NCBI RefSeq assembly: GCF_011762225.1
Contig: NZ_JAASQI010000002.1
Coordinates: 558,001-622,000, forward strand
DNA: 64,000 nt
Origin: Pseudochelatococcus lubricantis
Lineage (GTDB): Bacteria > Pseudomonadota > Alphaproteobacteria > Rhizobiales > Beijerinckiaceae
Direction of reading: 5' to 3'
Within the stretch, counting starts at the first letter, position 1. Each line of letters begins with the position of its first letter. The notes under the pieces are model-generated. The model had not been told where the DNA came from. It searched no databases and saw nothing but the letters and a program-made list of their open reading frames with translations. Below are positions 49,303-58,827 of this stretch, piece by piece. The translations under genes and the position numbers were made by a program.

Positions 49303-50010
49303 TCAATCCCCGGTCGTTCGCCTGTGGGGATAGGAGATGATCGACAGGTAGCGCGCCGGCAGCCTGACAAGCACCTCCGGCCCGTGCGGCGCATCGGCGT
49401 CGAAGAACAGGCTGTCGCCCGGGTTCATCGGATAGAGCTTGTCGGCGTGGCGGTAGATGACCTCGCCCTCCAGCATGTAAAGGAACTCCATGCCTTCATG
49501 CTGGAAGGTCGGGAACACGTCGGATTCCGTGGTCAGCGTGATGAGATAGGGCTCGACCGTGACGCCGCTCGAATTGTTGTCGATGTGGCCGAGCAGGCTA
49601 TACTGGTGGCCGGCGCGCGTCCCCCGGCGCTCGATGTTGAGCCCTTCGCCGGCCTTGACGAAGGTCGCGTTGCGCGGTTCCTCGAAGCGCCTGAAGAATG
49701 CCGTCAGCGGCACGCCGAGTGCTTTCGACAGCACCTGCAGCGTCGTCAGCGACGGCGAGATGTTGCCATTCTCGATCTTGGACAGCATGCCGACGGACAT
49801 GCCCGTCGCCGCCGCGAGGTCTGTAACCGTGAGGCCGAGCTTCTTGCGATAGGCGCGCACCTCATGCCCGATCGCCATCTCCAGATTGTTGACCTGCGGC
49901 TCGCGCACCGCATGCGGATCCTGCCCGAAACCGGCATGCGGCTCGATGGCCGGCAATTTATCCTTCGTGGCATCCTTCGCGCCCTGCCGCCTTGCTGTGG
50001 TCTGTGTCAT
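49303..50010 (-). CDS. XRE-cupin transcriptional regulator
   Basis: 235 residues. Lambda-repressor-like HTH (~48-102: RAYRKKLGLTVTDLAAATGM, SVGMLSKIENGNISPSLTTL) and a C-terminal cupin (~165-225: EFLYMLEGEVIYRHADKLYP, MNPGDSLFFDADAPHGPEVL). Cupin-XRE regulators often respond to amines or amino acids. It lies 96 bases upstream of mgsA on the same strand and so probably regulates, or is cotranscribed with, the mgs-gma block. Confidence 0.9.
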   Translation of the reverse strand: MTQTTARRQGAKDATKDKLPAIEPHAGFGQDPHAVREPQVNNLEMAIGHEVRAYRKKLGLTVTDLAAATGMSVGMLSKIENGNISPSLTTLQVLSKALGVPLTAFFRRFEEPRNATFVKAGEGLNIERRGTRAGHQYSLLGHIDNNSSGVTVEPYLITLTTESDVFPTFQHEGMEFLYMLEGEVIYRHADKLYPMNPGDSLFFDADAPHGPEVLVRLPARYLSIISYPHRRTTGD

Positions 50011-50072
50011 GATCGCTCCGGCAAAAAGATCATTTTATCTTTATAGTGAAAAAAATTCAACTGACAGGAAAA

Positions 50073-51032
50073 TTAACTGCGTTCCTGGCCTGGTGGATGC
50101 GCGAACAGCCGCCGGTAGGCCGTGGAGAAATGCGCCGCGCTTGAAAAGCCTGTCGCAAAGGCGATTTCCGAGATCGACAGGGGGCTTTGCTGCAGCAGCC
50201 TGCGCGCGTGCTGCAGGCGGATCGTGCGGTAGGTCTCCAGAAAGCCCCGGCCGAGGTGATCGGCGAACAGCCGGTCGAGGTGCCGCGGGCTGATGCCTGC
50301 GAAAACCGCCATCGAGTCCCGGCCCAGCGGCTGCTCGATCGTCGCCTCCATCTTCGCGAGGACATTGAGCAGGGCAGGGTGATGCACACCGAAGCGCTCC
50401 GCCGCCGAGGCCCGCTGGGGTGCCGCCGGCTCCGCGACCGCCGTGTGGAGGTACCAGTCGCTGACACGCCGCGCGAAGTCCGCTCCCATCCGCTCGGCGA
50501 TGAGCGCATGCATCATATCGAGGGGCGCAACGCCGCCGCCGCAGGTGATGCGGTTGCCGTCGAGCACGAATCGCGCCTGGCGGGGAACCAGATGCGGAAA
50601 CGCCTCGATCAGCGCCGGCGCATGCTCCCAATGGATGGTGAAATCCCGGCCGTCTAGCAGGCCGGCGGCGGCGAGCAGATACGGCCCGCCGGAAATTCCG
50701 CCGATTCGTACGCCGCTGCGCGCCAGAGTCCGCAAGGTCGCATGCACCTGCGGATAGCGCCATTCTCCCGGTTGGCCGCCAGCGCAGACGAAGACCGTAT
50801 GCAACGCATCGTGGGCACCCTGGCCAAGCGGCCGGCAGGGAACGGTCGCGCCGGACGAGGACGGGACGGGCGCGCCGTCAGGCGAGAGCGCCACGATTTC
50901 GTAAAGCGCACTGCCGGCGAGCATGTTGGCCGCCCGCAACGGTTCGGTCGCGGACGCATAGGACATCAGCGCGAACCCAGGCAGGAGAATGAAGCCGATC
51001 GGCTGCGTCAGGTGGAAAGGATTCTGCTTCAT
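50073..51032 (-). CDS. GATase1-like AraC family regulator
   Basis: 319 residues. A DJ-1/PfpI-type domain (~10-190: IGFILLPGFALMSYASATEP, GGISGGPYLLAAAGLL) joined to a C-terminal AraC double HTH (~215-315: GRGFLETYRTIRLQHARRLL, ISEIAFATGFSSAAHFSTAY). GbdR/CdhR-type proteins of this design govern betaine, carnitine and sarcosine catabolism. The ATG at 51032 starts at the domain; a longer start at 51095 would overlap the operator region. Divergent from mgdA across 87 bases, so mgd is the likely target. Confidence 0.88.
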   Translation of the reverse strand: MKQNPFHLTQPIGFILLPGFALMSYASATEPLRAANMLAGSALYEIVALSPDGAPVPSSSGATVPCRPLGQGAHDALHTVFVCAGGQPGEWRYPQVHATLRTLARSGVRIGGISGGPYLLAAAGLLDGRDFTIHWEHAPALIEAFPHLVPRQARFVLDGNRITCGGGVAPLDMMHALIAERMGADFARRVSDWYLHTAVAEPAAPQRASAAERFGVHHPALLNVLAKMEATIEQPLGRDSMAVFAGISPRHLDRLFADHLGRGFLETYRTIRLQHARRLLQQSPLSISEIAFATGFSSAAHFSTAYRRLFAHPPGQERS

Positions 51033-51046
51033 GTCTCTTTTATATA

Positions 51047-51076
51047 ATTTTTCGTCCCTTTTGTGTAACGAAAAAT
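51047..51076. promoter_or_regulatory. Inverted repeat between AraC regulator and mgdA
   Basis: ATTTTTCGT (51047-51055) is a perfect mirror of ACGAAAAAT (51068-51076) across 12 bases, in the short shared promoter of the AraC regulator and mgdABCD. Spacing suits two DNA faces. Candidate operator; binding not shown. Confidence 0.55.
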
Positions 51077-51119
51077 GTTTCCGCCGTCCTATCAAAGGAT
51101 ATCAACCGGGATCTTGCAG

Positions 51120-52370
51120 ATGCGCTATTCGGCACTTTCGATTCTTCTGAACGGCCTGCGGGGCAATGCGGGCTGGAGGCCGGCATGGCGCCAGCCGCAG
51201 CCGAGGCCGCATTACGACGTCGTCATCGTCGGCGGCGGCGGGCACGGGCTCGCGACGGCCTACTACCTCGCGAAGGAGTTCGGCATCACCAACGTGGCGG
51301 TGCTGGAGAAGAACTACATCGGCTCGGGTAATGTCGGCCGCAACACGACGATCATCCGCTCCAACTATCTCCTGCCCGGCAACAATCCGTTCTACGAGCT
51401 GTCCATGAAGCTCTGGGAGGGATTGGAGCAGGATTTCAACTTCAATGCGATGGTTTCCCAGCGGGGCGTCGTCAACCTGTACCATTCCGACGCCCAGCGC
51501 GATGCCTATGTGCGGCGCGGCAACGCCATGCGGCTCCACGGTGTCGATGCCGAACTGCTGGACCGCGATGCCATCAGGGCCGTGTTGCCGTTCCTCGATT
51601 TCGACAATGCCCGCTTCCCCATTCAGGGCGGGCTGATCCAGCGGCGCGGCGGCACGGTGCGGCACGACGCGGTCGCGTGGGGCTATGCGCGCGGCGCCGA
51701 TAGCCGCGGCGTTGACATCGTCCAGAACTGCGAGGTCACCGGCGTCCGCCAGGACGGCAACCGGGTCACCGGCGTCGAAACCACGCAGGGCTTTATCGGC
51801 TGCGACAGGCTGGCGCTCGCCGCAGCCGGCAATTCCTCGCAGGTGGCGCAGATGGCCGGGCTCAGGCTGCCCGTCGAGAGCCATGTGCTGCAGGCATTCG
51901 TCTCCGAGGCCCTGAAGCCGTTCATCGACTGCGTCGTCACCTTCGGCGCGGGGCATTTCTACGTCTCGCAGTCGGACAAGGGAGGCCTCGTCTTCGGCGG
52001 CGACATCGACGGCTACAATTCATATGCCCAGCGTGGCAACCTCGCGACCGTCGAGCACGTCGCCGAGGCGGGCAAGGCCCTGATCCCGGCGCTGTCGCGC
52101 GTGCGGGTGCTGCGATCCTGGGGAGGCGTCATGGACATGTCGATGGACGGTTCGCCGATCATCGACCGTGTCCACCGCGACAATCTCTATCTCAACGCCG
52201 GCTGGTGCTACGGCGGCTTCAAGGCGACGCCCGCCTCCGGCTATTGCTTCGCGCATCTCATCGCGAAAGGGGAGCCGCACGAGACCACGCGGCAGATGCG
52301 GCTCGACCGCTTCGAGCGCGGCTACCTGATCGACGAAAAAGGGCAGGGCGCGCAGCCGAATTTGCATTGA
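51120..52370 (+). CDS. mgdA: N-methylglutamate dehydrogenase subunit A (SoxB-like)
   Basis: 416-residue flavoprotein, homologous to sarcosine oxidase beta. Rossmann FAD site DVVIVGGGGHGLATAYYLAK and the FMN-linked His region GGTVRHDAVAWGYA. Oxidises N-methylglutamate, releasing a methylene group to THF. ATG 51120 matches the family start MRYSALSILLNGLRGNAGW; an open frame begins at 51075 inside the operator region. Sarcosine oxidase is the alternative; gmaS-mgsABC beside it favours MGD. Confidence 0.9.
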   Translation: MRYSALSILLNGLRGNAGWRPAWRQPQPRPHYDVVIVGGGGHGLATAYYLAKEFGITNVAVLEKNYIGSGNVGRNTTIIRSNYLLPGNNPFYELSMKLWEGLEQDFNFNAMVSQRGVVNLYHSDAQRDAYVRRGNAMRLHGVDAELLDRDAIRAVLPFLDFDNARFPIQGGLIQRRGGTVRHDAVAWGYARGADSRGVDIVQNCEVTGVRQDGNRVTGVETTQGFIGCDRLALAAAGNSSQVAQMAGLRLPVESHVLQAFVSEALKPFIDCVVTFGAGHFYVSQSDKGGLVFGGDIDGYNSYAQRGNLATVEHVAEAGKALIPALSRVRVLRSWGGVMDMSMDGSPIIDRVHRDNLYLNAGWCYGGFKATPASGYCFAHLIAKGEPHETTRQMRLDRFERGYLIDEKGQGAQPNLH

Positions 52371-52412
52371 TGTCTGCGATGCATCTCTGGAACGAGACAA
52401 GGAATATCGTCC

Positions 52413-52685
52413 ATGGCGAGCCTCATCCCCTGTCCCCATTGCGGACGGCGACCGAAGGAAGAATTCACCATCAGGGGCGCGGCGCTTGAGCGCCCCGGCC
52501 CGGACGCGGGGCAGGCGGCCTGGATGGACTATGTCTACCTGCGCGACAACCCGCGCGGCGCCTACCGCGAGTACTGGCACCATACATCCGGCTGCCGGCG
52601 CTGGCTCGTCGTCAGCCGCAACACCGCGACGCACGACGTGACCGGCGCAGAGGACGCCGCCGCAGGGAAGGGAGGAAAGGCATGA
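52413..52685 (+). CDS. mgdB: N-methylglutamate dehydrogenase subunit B (SoxD-like)
   Basis: 90 residues with the SoxD zinc site: C7-P-H-C10 and, later, HHTSGC (H56, H57, C61). Small structural subunit of the heterotetramer. Stop overlaps mgdC in ATGA; it follows mgdA by 42 bases. Confidence 0.88.
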   Translation: MASLIPCPHCGRRPKEEFTIRGAALERPGPDAGQAAWMDYVYLRDNPRGAYREYWHHTSGCRRWLVVSRNTATHDVTGAEDAAAGKGGKA

Positions 52686-55645
52686 ACCGGTTGCGCTTGT
52701 CCACGGGCGGCCTCATCGATCGCTCCCGGCCCTTGTCCTTCACCTTCGACGGCAGGAAAATGCAGGGCTTCGCGGGCGACACGCTGGCCTCGGCCCTGCT
52801 CGCCAACGGCCAGCGCCTTGTCGGCCGCAGCTTCAAGTATCACCGCCCGCGCGGCATCCTGACGGCGGGCGCGGCCGAGCCGAACGCGCTCGTCACCATC
52901 GGGCGCGACGGGCGCACCGAGCCGAACACCCGCGCAACGGTGCAGGAGCTGTACGACGGCCTCGTCGCGCGCAGCCAGAACCGGTGGCCGTCGCTCGATT
53001 TCGATATCGGCGCGGTCAACGGCATGCTGTCGCCGTTTCTGGGCGCGGGTTTCTACTACAAGACCTTCATGTGGCCGGCCGACTTCTGGGAGAAGGTCTA
53101 CGAACCCGTCATCCGCAAGGCGGCCGGTCTTGGCCGGGCGACCCGGGAGGCCGATCCCGACGGCTATGAGAAATGCTGGGCGCATTGCGACCTGCTGATC
53201 ATCGGCGCGGGACCGGCAGGGCTCGCCGCCGCCCTTACCGCAGGACGCGCCGGATTGCGCGTCATCCTCGCCGACGAAGGGGCGCTGCCCGGCGGATCGC
53301 TGCTGTCCGAGACCGCCACGATCGGCGATCGGCCCGCGCCGCAGCTCGCAGCGGACATCGCGGCGGAACTTCACAGCCTGCCCAACGTGCGGGTTTTGGT
53401 GCGCACCACCGTTTTCGGCTGGTACGACGGCAATGTCTTCGGCGCCGTCGAGCGGGTGCAGAAGCATGTCGCGGAACTGCGCGCCGGCGCTCCGGTCGAG
53501 CGGCTGTGGCGCATCGCGGCAACGCAGGCCATCCTCGCCACGGGCAGCGAGGAGCGGCCCATCGTCTTCGGCGGCAACGACATTCCCGGCGTGATGACGG
53601 CGGGCGCGATGCGCACCTACCTGAACCGCCATGCCGTCGCCCCCGGCAAGAGCGTTGCTGTCTTCACAACCAACGACAGCGGCTATCGGCTCGCGGCCGA
53701 TCTGGAGGCCGCCGGCGTCGGCGTGGCGGCCATCATCGACAGCCGCCGGGAAGGAAGCCCGGTCGGCGGCGGTTCCGCGCGCGTCATCAAGGGCGGCCTT
53801 GTCCGCGATGCGAAGGGCGGCAAGGCGCTTGCCGGCGTGACGATCGCCGTCGACGGAAGCAACGAGACGCTCGATGTCGATGCGCTCGCCATGTCGGGTG
53901 GGTTCAGCCCGGTCATCCATCTTGCCTGCCACCGTGGCGGCAGGCCCATCTGGTCGGACGCGCACGGGGCGTTTCTCGCGCCTCAAGACACCGAGGGGCT
54001 GACGCTTGCGGGTTCCGCTGCCGGCGTCGGATCATTGTCCGCCTGCCTTGCCGACGGCGCCGGGCACGCCGCCCGGCTGGCCGGACTTCTCGGGCGCGCC
54101 GCGCAGCCCGCGGTCTTCGGTCCGGTTGCCGGCGAGGGTACGGGCGATGCCGGCAAGCCGCTGTGGTCCGTGCCCGGCATCCGGGGCAAGGCGTTCGTGG
54201 ACTTCCAGAACGACGTCGGCCTCAAGGACCTGAAGCTGGCCGTCCGGGAAGGATATGGCCATGTGGAGCTTGCCAAGCGCTATACCACCAACGGCATGGC
54301 CACCGACCAGGGCAAGCTCTCCAACATCAACGCCATCGGGTTGCTGGCCGAGGCCCGCGGCGTGTCGCCGGCCGAGGTCGGCACCACGACATTCCGGCCC
54401 TTCTACACGCCGGTTTCCTTCGGCGCGCTGACCGGCGCCTCGCACGGAAAGCACTTCCAGCCGGTGCGCAAGTCACCCCTGCACGACTGGGCGGCGAAGC
54501 ACGGCGCGACGTTCGTGGAGACGGGCCTGTGGTATCGTTCCGCCTGGTTCCCGCGCGCGGGAGAAAAGACCTGGCGCGAGAGCGTCGACCGGGAAGTGCG
54601 TAACGTCCGCCTCAACGCCGGGCTCTGCGACGTCTCCATGCTCGGCAAGATCGAGATCCACGGCCGGGACGCAGCCGAGTTCCTCAACCGCGTCTACGCC
54701 AACGCCTTCCTCAAGCTGCCTCTCGGCCGCGCGCGCTACGGACTGATGCTGCGCGAGGACGGCATGATCTATGACGACGGCACCACGAGCCGGCTGGGAG
54801 AGGGCCATTTCTTCATGACCACCACGACGGCCTATGCGGCCGGCGTCATGAACCATCTGGAATTCTGCGCGCAGGCCTTGTGGCCGGACCTCGACGTGCG
54901 CCTCGCCTCGGTGACGGATCAATGGGCGCAGATGGCGATCGCCGGGCCGAAGGCGCGGACGATCCTGCAAGCGATCGTCGACGAAGACATCTCCGGTGAA
55001 GCCTTTCCGTTCCTCGCCGCAAGGGAGGTGTCCCTGTTCGGCGGGGCGCTGCGCGGGCGGCTGTTCCGCATCTCCTTCTCGGGCGAACTCGCCTACGAGA
55101 TCGCCGTTCCGGCGGGCTTCGGCGAAAGCGTCGCCGACGCACTGATGGAAGCGGGGGAGGCGCACGGCATCTGTGCCTATGGCATCGAGGCGCTCGGCGT
55201 GCTGCGCATCGAGAAGGGCCATGTCACCCATAACGAGATCAACGGCACGGTGGTGCCGGCCGATCTCGGCTTCGGGAAAATGGTCTCCCCGACGAAGGCT
55301 GACTTCATCGGCAAGGCGATGGTCCACCGCGAAGGCCTGACGGCCCCCGACCGGCTGCGTCTTGTGGGTGTGAAGCCGCTCGATCCCGCCGCCACGTTTC
55401 GCACGGGGGCGCATATCCTCGCGAAAGGCACCGAGGCGACGCTGGAGAACGATCAGGGCTACGTCAGCTCCAGCGCCTTCTCGCCGCATGTCGGGTCCAC
55501 GATCGGCCTCGCGCTCGTCAGGAACGGGCCGGAGCGCCACGGCGAGGAAATTGTCGTCTGGAACGGCCTGATGGGCGAGACCACGCCCGCCGTCCTTTGC
55601 GATCCGGTGTTCGTCGATCCAGCCAACGAGAAGCTCCATGCCTGA
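52682..55645 (+). CDS. mgdC: N-methylglutamate dehydrogenase subunit C (SoxA-like)
   Basis: 987 residues in the standard SoxA order: N-terminal Fer2-type fold (FTFDGRKMQGFAGDTLASAL), NAD-binding flavin domain (LLIIGAGPAGLAAALTAGRA, ~177-197), a conserved middle, and a C-terminal GcvT domain that takes the one-carbon unit onto THF (TRLGEGHFFMTTT..., GELAYEIAVPAGFGESV, HVTHNEINGTVVPADLGFGK). Length normal. Tightly coupled to mgdB and mgdD. Confidence 0.93.
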   Translation: MNRLRLSTGGLIDRSRPLSFTFDGRKMQGFAGDTLASALLANGQRLVGRSFKYHRPRGILTAGAAEPNALVTIGRDGRTEPNTRATVQELYDGLVARSQNRWPSLDFDIGAVNGMLSPFLGAGFYYKTFMWPADFWEKVYEPVIRKAAGLGRATREADPDGYEKCWAHCDLLIIGAGPAGLAAALTAGRAGLRVILADEGALPGGSLLSETATIGDRPAPQLAADIAAELHSLPNVRVLVRTTVFGWYDGNVFGAVERVQKHVAELRAGAPVERLWRIAATQAILATGSEERPIVFGGNDIPGVMTAGAMRTYLNRHAVAPGKSVAVFTTNDSGYRLAADLEAAGVGVAAIIDSRREGSPVGGGSARVIKGGLVRDAKGGKALAGVTIAVDGSNETLDVDALAMSGGFSPVIHLACHRGGRPIWSDAHGAFLAPQDTEGLTLAGSAAGVGSLSACLADGAGHAARLAGLLGRAAQPAVFGPVAGEGTGDAGKPLWSVPGIRGKAFVDFQNDVGLKDLKLAVREGYGHVELAKRYTTNGMATDQGKLSNINAIGLLAEARGVSPAEVGTTTFRPFYTPVSFGALTGASHGKHFQPVRKSPLHDWAAKHGATFVETGLWYRSAWFPRAGEKTWRESVDREVRNVRLNAGLCDVSMLGKIEIHGRDAAEFLNRVYANAFLKLPLGRARYGLMLREDGMIYDDGTTSRLGEGHFFMTTTTAYAAGVMNHLEFCAQALWPDLDVRLASVTDQWAQMAIAGPKARTILQAIVDEDISGEAFPFLAAREVSLFGGALRGRLFRISFSGELAYEIAVPAGFGESVADALMEAGEAHGICAYGIEALGVLRIEKGHVTHNEINGTVVPADLGFGKMVSPTKADFIGKAMVHREGLTAPDRLRLVGVKPLDPAATFRTGAHILAKGTEATLENDQGYVSSSAFSPHVGSTIGLALVRNGPERHGEEIVVWNGLMGETTPAVLCDPVFVDPANEKLHA

Positions 55646-56207
55646 AATTCAGATCCCCGCATTTCGCGTCGCCAGTCGCGCTGCCCTTGGATCGAAAACC
55701 GCTTTGCGGTCGGCGGGCATCAGTATCGCCGCGCTTCCCGAGGGGCATGTCATTCATGTTCTCGGCGAGGCCGGCGGCCCGGACCTTGCCCCCCTGCTTC
55801 GGGAGGTGACCGGCGGCAGGCCGCACGCGGTGCGCACCGCCGGCCCGGCGCAGTGGTTCCTCGTGGGCGACGAGGCGCTTTCCGCCGCCGGGGTCGCCGC
55901 TATTCTCGCAGCGCTGCCGCCCGGTGCCGCAGGCGTCGACCAGAGCCATGGCCGCGTGCGCATCCGCATCGAGGGGCCGATGGTGGAACGTGTCCTCGCA
56001 AAGGGAACCGCCGCCGATCTCGCTCCGGCAGCCTTTCCCGTCGGGCACTCGACGACGACGCTGACGGGACACATCGCCGCCCACCTCACGCGCGTTGCGG
56101 AAGATGCCTTCGAACTGATGGTGCTCAGAACCTTCGCCGAAAGTCTTTGGGACGATCTCGCGACGATGAGCGGCGAATATGTCTTGCAGGCGGCGGACCG
56201 TGCCTGA
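55638..56207 (+). CDS. mgdD: N-methylglutamate dehydrogenase subunit D (SoxG-like)
   Basis: 189 residues of the SoxG type (AQWFLVGDEALSAAGVAAIL, VDQSHGRVRIRIEGPMVERV, KGTAADLAPAAFPVGHSTTT). It overlaps the mgdC stop by eight bases and ends the operon; the quinone oxidoreductase gene converges 73 bases downstream. Confidence 0.88.
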   Translation: MPEIQIPAFRVASRAALGSKTALRSAGISIAALPEGHVIHVLGEAGGPDLAPLLREVTGGRPHAVRTAGPAQWFLVGDEALSAAGVAAILAALPPGAAGVDQSHGRVRIRIEGPMVERVLAKGTAADLAPAAFPVGHSTTTLTGHIAAHLTRVAEDAFELMVLRTFAESLWDDLATMSGEYVLQAADRA

Positions 56208-56280
56208 AGACGGCGATAGCGGCACCGATCTCCTTCAGAAACGACGGAAGGCCGGAATGCGGGTCGGCGGCGCTGTCCGG

Positions 56281-57162
56281 TCAGCCCGCCAGCGCGGCCT
56301 TGTTCGCCGCCAGCCAATCCTCGAACGGCCGCGGCTCCAGCCCGGTCAGCGCCTTGTAATCGCCCGTGATTGCCGCATGGCGGCCGGCGGCGACGTTCAC
56401 GTCACCTGAAGCAATGATCCCGGCCAGATGCGCGGGCACCCCGTGCGCCTCGGCGCCTTTCGCCAGATCGTCGGCGCTGACCTGCACCACGGCGATCTCC
56501 CTGCCAATCGCCTTGCCGATCAGCTCGGCGAGTTCGGCCGTGGTATAGGCCTTCGATCCGCCGAGCGTCAGCGTCGTCCGGCCGGTGCTGTCGCTGGCCA
56601 GCACCGTCGCCGCCGCGCGCGCCAGATCGTCACGCGAGATATAGGCCGTCGCGCCGTCCCCGGTGGCCGTGAACCATTTTCCCGATTTCGCGATATCCGG
56701 GATGGTCCAGAACAGGTTCTCGAAGTACCAGTTGTTGCGCAGCACCGTCCAGCCAGGTAGGTCGCTGTCGGCGAGCGCCTTCTCGGTCGCGGCATGATCG
56801 CGCACGATCGCCAGCGACGGATCGACCGGTTCCGGCAGCGAGGTGTAGATCACATGCGTCGCTCCGGCCTTTTGGGCAGCGGCGATGGCGGCTTTGTGCT
56901 GCACGCTCCGGTCCGAGAACGATGCCGTGCTGATCAGCAGCACCCGGCTGACGCCGGCGAAGGCGGCGTCGAGAGAAGCCGGATCGTCGAAATCGGCTGC
57001 GCGAACCTCAATGCCTCGGGCAGCGAACTCGGCCAGCGCATCCGGGGTGCGGGTGGTGGCGATGATCCGGCCCGCCGGCACCTTCAGGCTGTCGAGCAGA
57101 TGGTGCAGAACCAGTTTGCCGAGCTGGCCGGAGGCACCGGTTACGACGAGTTTGTCAGACAT
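56281..57162 (-). CDS. qorB: NmrA/SDR NAD(P)H:quinone oxidoreductase (YtfG/QorB type)
   Basis: 293 residues. Atypical SDR with NAD(P) site VVTGASGQLGKLVLHHLLDS and the NmrA-family STASFSDRSVQHKAAIAAAQ, ending with a typical GLEPRPFEDWLAANKAAL. Reduces quinones or enones in redox defence. Divergent from the HxlR regulator across 126 bases, the classical ytfG-ytfH arrangement. No role in methylamine metabolism is evident. Confidence 0.9.
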   Translation of the reverse strand: MSDKLVVTGASGQLGKLVLHHLLDSLKVPAGRIIATTRTPDALAEFAARGIEVRAADFDDPASLDAAFAGVSRVLLISTASFSDRSVQHKAAIAAAQKAGATHVIYTSLPEPVDPSLAIVRDHAATEKALADSDLPGWTVLRNNWYFENLFWTIPDIAKSGKWFTATGDGATAYISRDDLARAAATVLASDSTGRTTLTLGGSKAYTTAELAELIGKAIGREIAVVQVSADDLAKGAEAHGVPAHLAGIIASGDVNVAAGRHAAITGDYKALTGLEPRPFEDWLAANKAALAG

Positions 57163-57288
57163 GCGAAATCATCCCGTGCTGCTGTATCCATTAATCTCAT
57201 TTCGAGACCAACATTCATTATGAGGATTGAAACCCGTGCGTAAAGTAGGCATGTTGCGGGCAGATAGGCACATCGGAGTTCGTATGTC

Positions 57289-57744
57289 ATGACCATCAGT
57301 TTCGGATCTGGCAGGTCACGGCTCGTACAGATGAAGCAACGCATCGACGAATGCCGGGAGCAGCCGGATGACGACGAAAACTGTCCCGTCCGTGGGATCA
57401 TGGACCGCATCGGCAGCAAATGGAGCGTGATGCTGATCATGGTGCTGGCTGAACGACCGCATCGCTATGGCGAAATCCGCCGCGCGGTGCCGGATATTTC
57501 CCAGCGGATGCTGACCCAGACCCTGCGCGAACTGCAACAGGACGGGCTGATCAGCCGGCACGTCCACCCGACGACGCCACCGACGGTCGAATACCGGCTG
57601 ACCCAGCTGGGGCTGACCTTGCTCGATCCGCTCTCGGGACTTCTGAACTGGGCGGAGACGCACAGCGAAGCCATCGTCGCCGCGCGTCTGGCCTATGGAG
57701 CCGCTGACGGGCGCGTTGATCCCGGGCTACAGTCCGCCGTTTGA
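57289..57744 (+). CDS. HxlR family transcriptional regulator
   Basis: 151 residues. Winged HTH with the HxlR core [20 protein letters not shown] and [20 protein letters not shown]. The lone Cys in CPVR is the usual redox or electrophile sensor, C42 by rough count. Divergent from qorB, which it most likely represses, as YtfH does with YtfG (QorR type). Confidence 0.9.
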   Translation: MTISFGSGRSRLVQMKQRIDECREQPDDDENCPVRGIMDRIGSKWSVMLIMVLAERPHRYGEIRRAVPDISQRMLTQTLRELQQDGLISRHVHPTTPPTVEYRLTQLGLTLLDPLSGLLNWAETHSEAIVAARLAYGAADGRVDPGLQSAV

Positions 57745-57965
57745 TCCCCCAAATGCGACGCCGCCTCCCGGCGCTTGCGGGAGCGCAACTCAGGCAAAGG
57801 CGTCGGCAGGATCACAATAGCGCTCGAACAGGGCTGGCCGGGGTAGCCGGGGAGCATGCGGCGCGGGACGCCGGTTGAAATCTGGAAGCCTTGGCTTCCA
57901 AGATGAAATAACAATAATTCATATGATCCCCGTCAGGGCTTCCCAGGCAGAAAAAGTTTCAGGGC

Positions 57966-58529
57966 ATGGCACGTATCGGCATTCAAACGAAGGATAACGG
58001 TATCCTGGTCGCTCTGGCGTCGGCGATCGTCCGGCAGCCTGCGGCTTCGCTGCAGGAGCTGGCCAGCGCCGTCGGCATCAGCAAAGCCACCCTTTACCGC
58101 TTCTGCCGTACCCGTGAACAGCTGATTGAACGGCTGACGACCCATGGCGTGCAACTGATCGGCGAAGCGATTGCGGCCTCCGGCCTGGATACCGCCTCGC
58201 CGCGCGAGGCGCTGAGGCGGCTGATCGTGAACAATCTGGAGCAGCGGGAACTCACCACGTTCCTGATCTATTGCCGCAATCAGGGTGCGTCGGAAGACTT
58301 CGGCGACGAAGCCGGCTGGGATATCGCACTGGATGCCTTCTTCCTGCGCGGCCAGCGGGAGGGCGTGTTCAGGATCGACATGCCGGCGGCTATGTTGACC
58401 GAGTTGTTCGTCGCCATGCTGCTGGGGCTTGTCGAGGCGGAGCGTCGTGGCAGGGTGGCCCGGGCGGGGCTTGCGGCGACGATGGAAAGCGCGTTCCTCA
58501 AGGGTGTCGCCGCCGACGAAGCGACATGA
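57966..58529 (+). CDS. TetR family transcriptional regulator
   Basis: 187 residues. HTH at ~25-60 (LQELASAVGISKATLYRFCR), then all-alpha ligand domain. Independent gene with its own gap upstream (57745-57965) and not obviously tied to the RND genes, which have their own TetR. ATG 57966 chosen; the sequence MARIGIQTKDNGILVALASA fits a TetR start. Confidence 0.82.
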   Translation: MARIGIQTKDNGILVALASAIVRQPAASLQELASAVGISKATLYRFCRTREQLIERLTTHGVQLIGEAIAASGLDTASPREALRRLIVNNLEQRELTTFLIYCRNQGASEDFGDEAGWDIALDAFFLRGQREGVFRIDMPAAMLTELFVAMLLGLVEAERRGRVARAGLAATMESAFLKGVAADEAT

Positions 58530-58780
58530 TATTCCCCGCCTCTCCATGAAGAAACAACGCCCCGCCGGCTTTGGCGGCGCCTTGGTCCGGATGGGGGAGG
58601 GCGCCTATGCGTCGAGTTTTTCCGGGCATTTCGAGGGGCCGATTTCCCTGTCGTCGCCGCGCCACGGCCGGGCGACGAGGCCGAGCCGTAATTGTTGCTG
58701 CTTCTTGGCGACAGCCCGCGGCGTAATCTTGAAAGGCAACCGACGCGGATAGAACCGCCGGCAGCAGCCCAATTTTTTGC

Positions 58781-58812
58781 TTGATTAAAATACGAACGTT
58801 CGCATATATATT
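58781..58812 (+). promoter_or_regulatory. Promoter with overlapping TetR-type operator
   Basis: TTGATT (58781-58786) and TATATA (58805-58810) make an 18-base-spaced promoter. The spacer contains the palindrome CGAACGTTCG (58793-58802), widening to ATACGAACGTTCGCAT with 14 of 16 positions symmetric. A repressor here would block RNA polymerase. It lies upstream of a decayed TetR fragment and of the RND operon. Confidence 0.5.
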
Positions 58813-58827
58813 GCTCGAATTTTTGGA

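Noticed and set aside
51120-56207. Sarcosine oxidase SoxBDAG as the name for the plus-strand operon
   Set aside because: The same four-part enzyme, but gmaS, mgsABC and dmm genes next to it make N-methylglutamate dehydrogenase more likely.
58429-58752. Possible small gene in the gap after the TetR regulator
   Set aside because: No ribosome site, low-complexity Arg/Gly-rich translation, overlaps the TetR gene.
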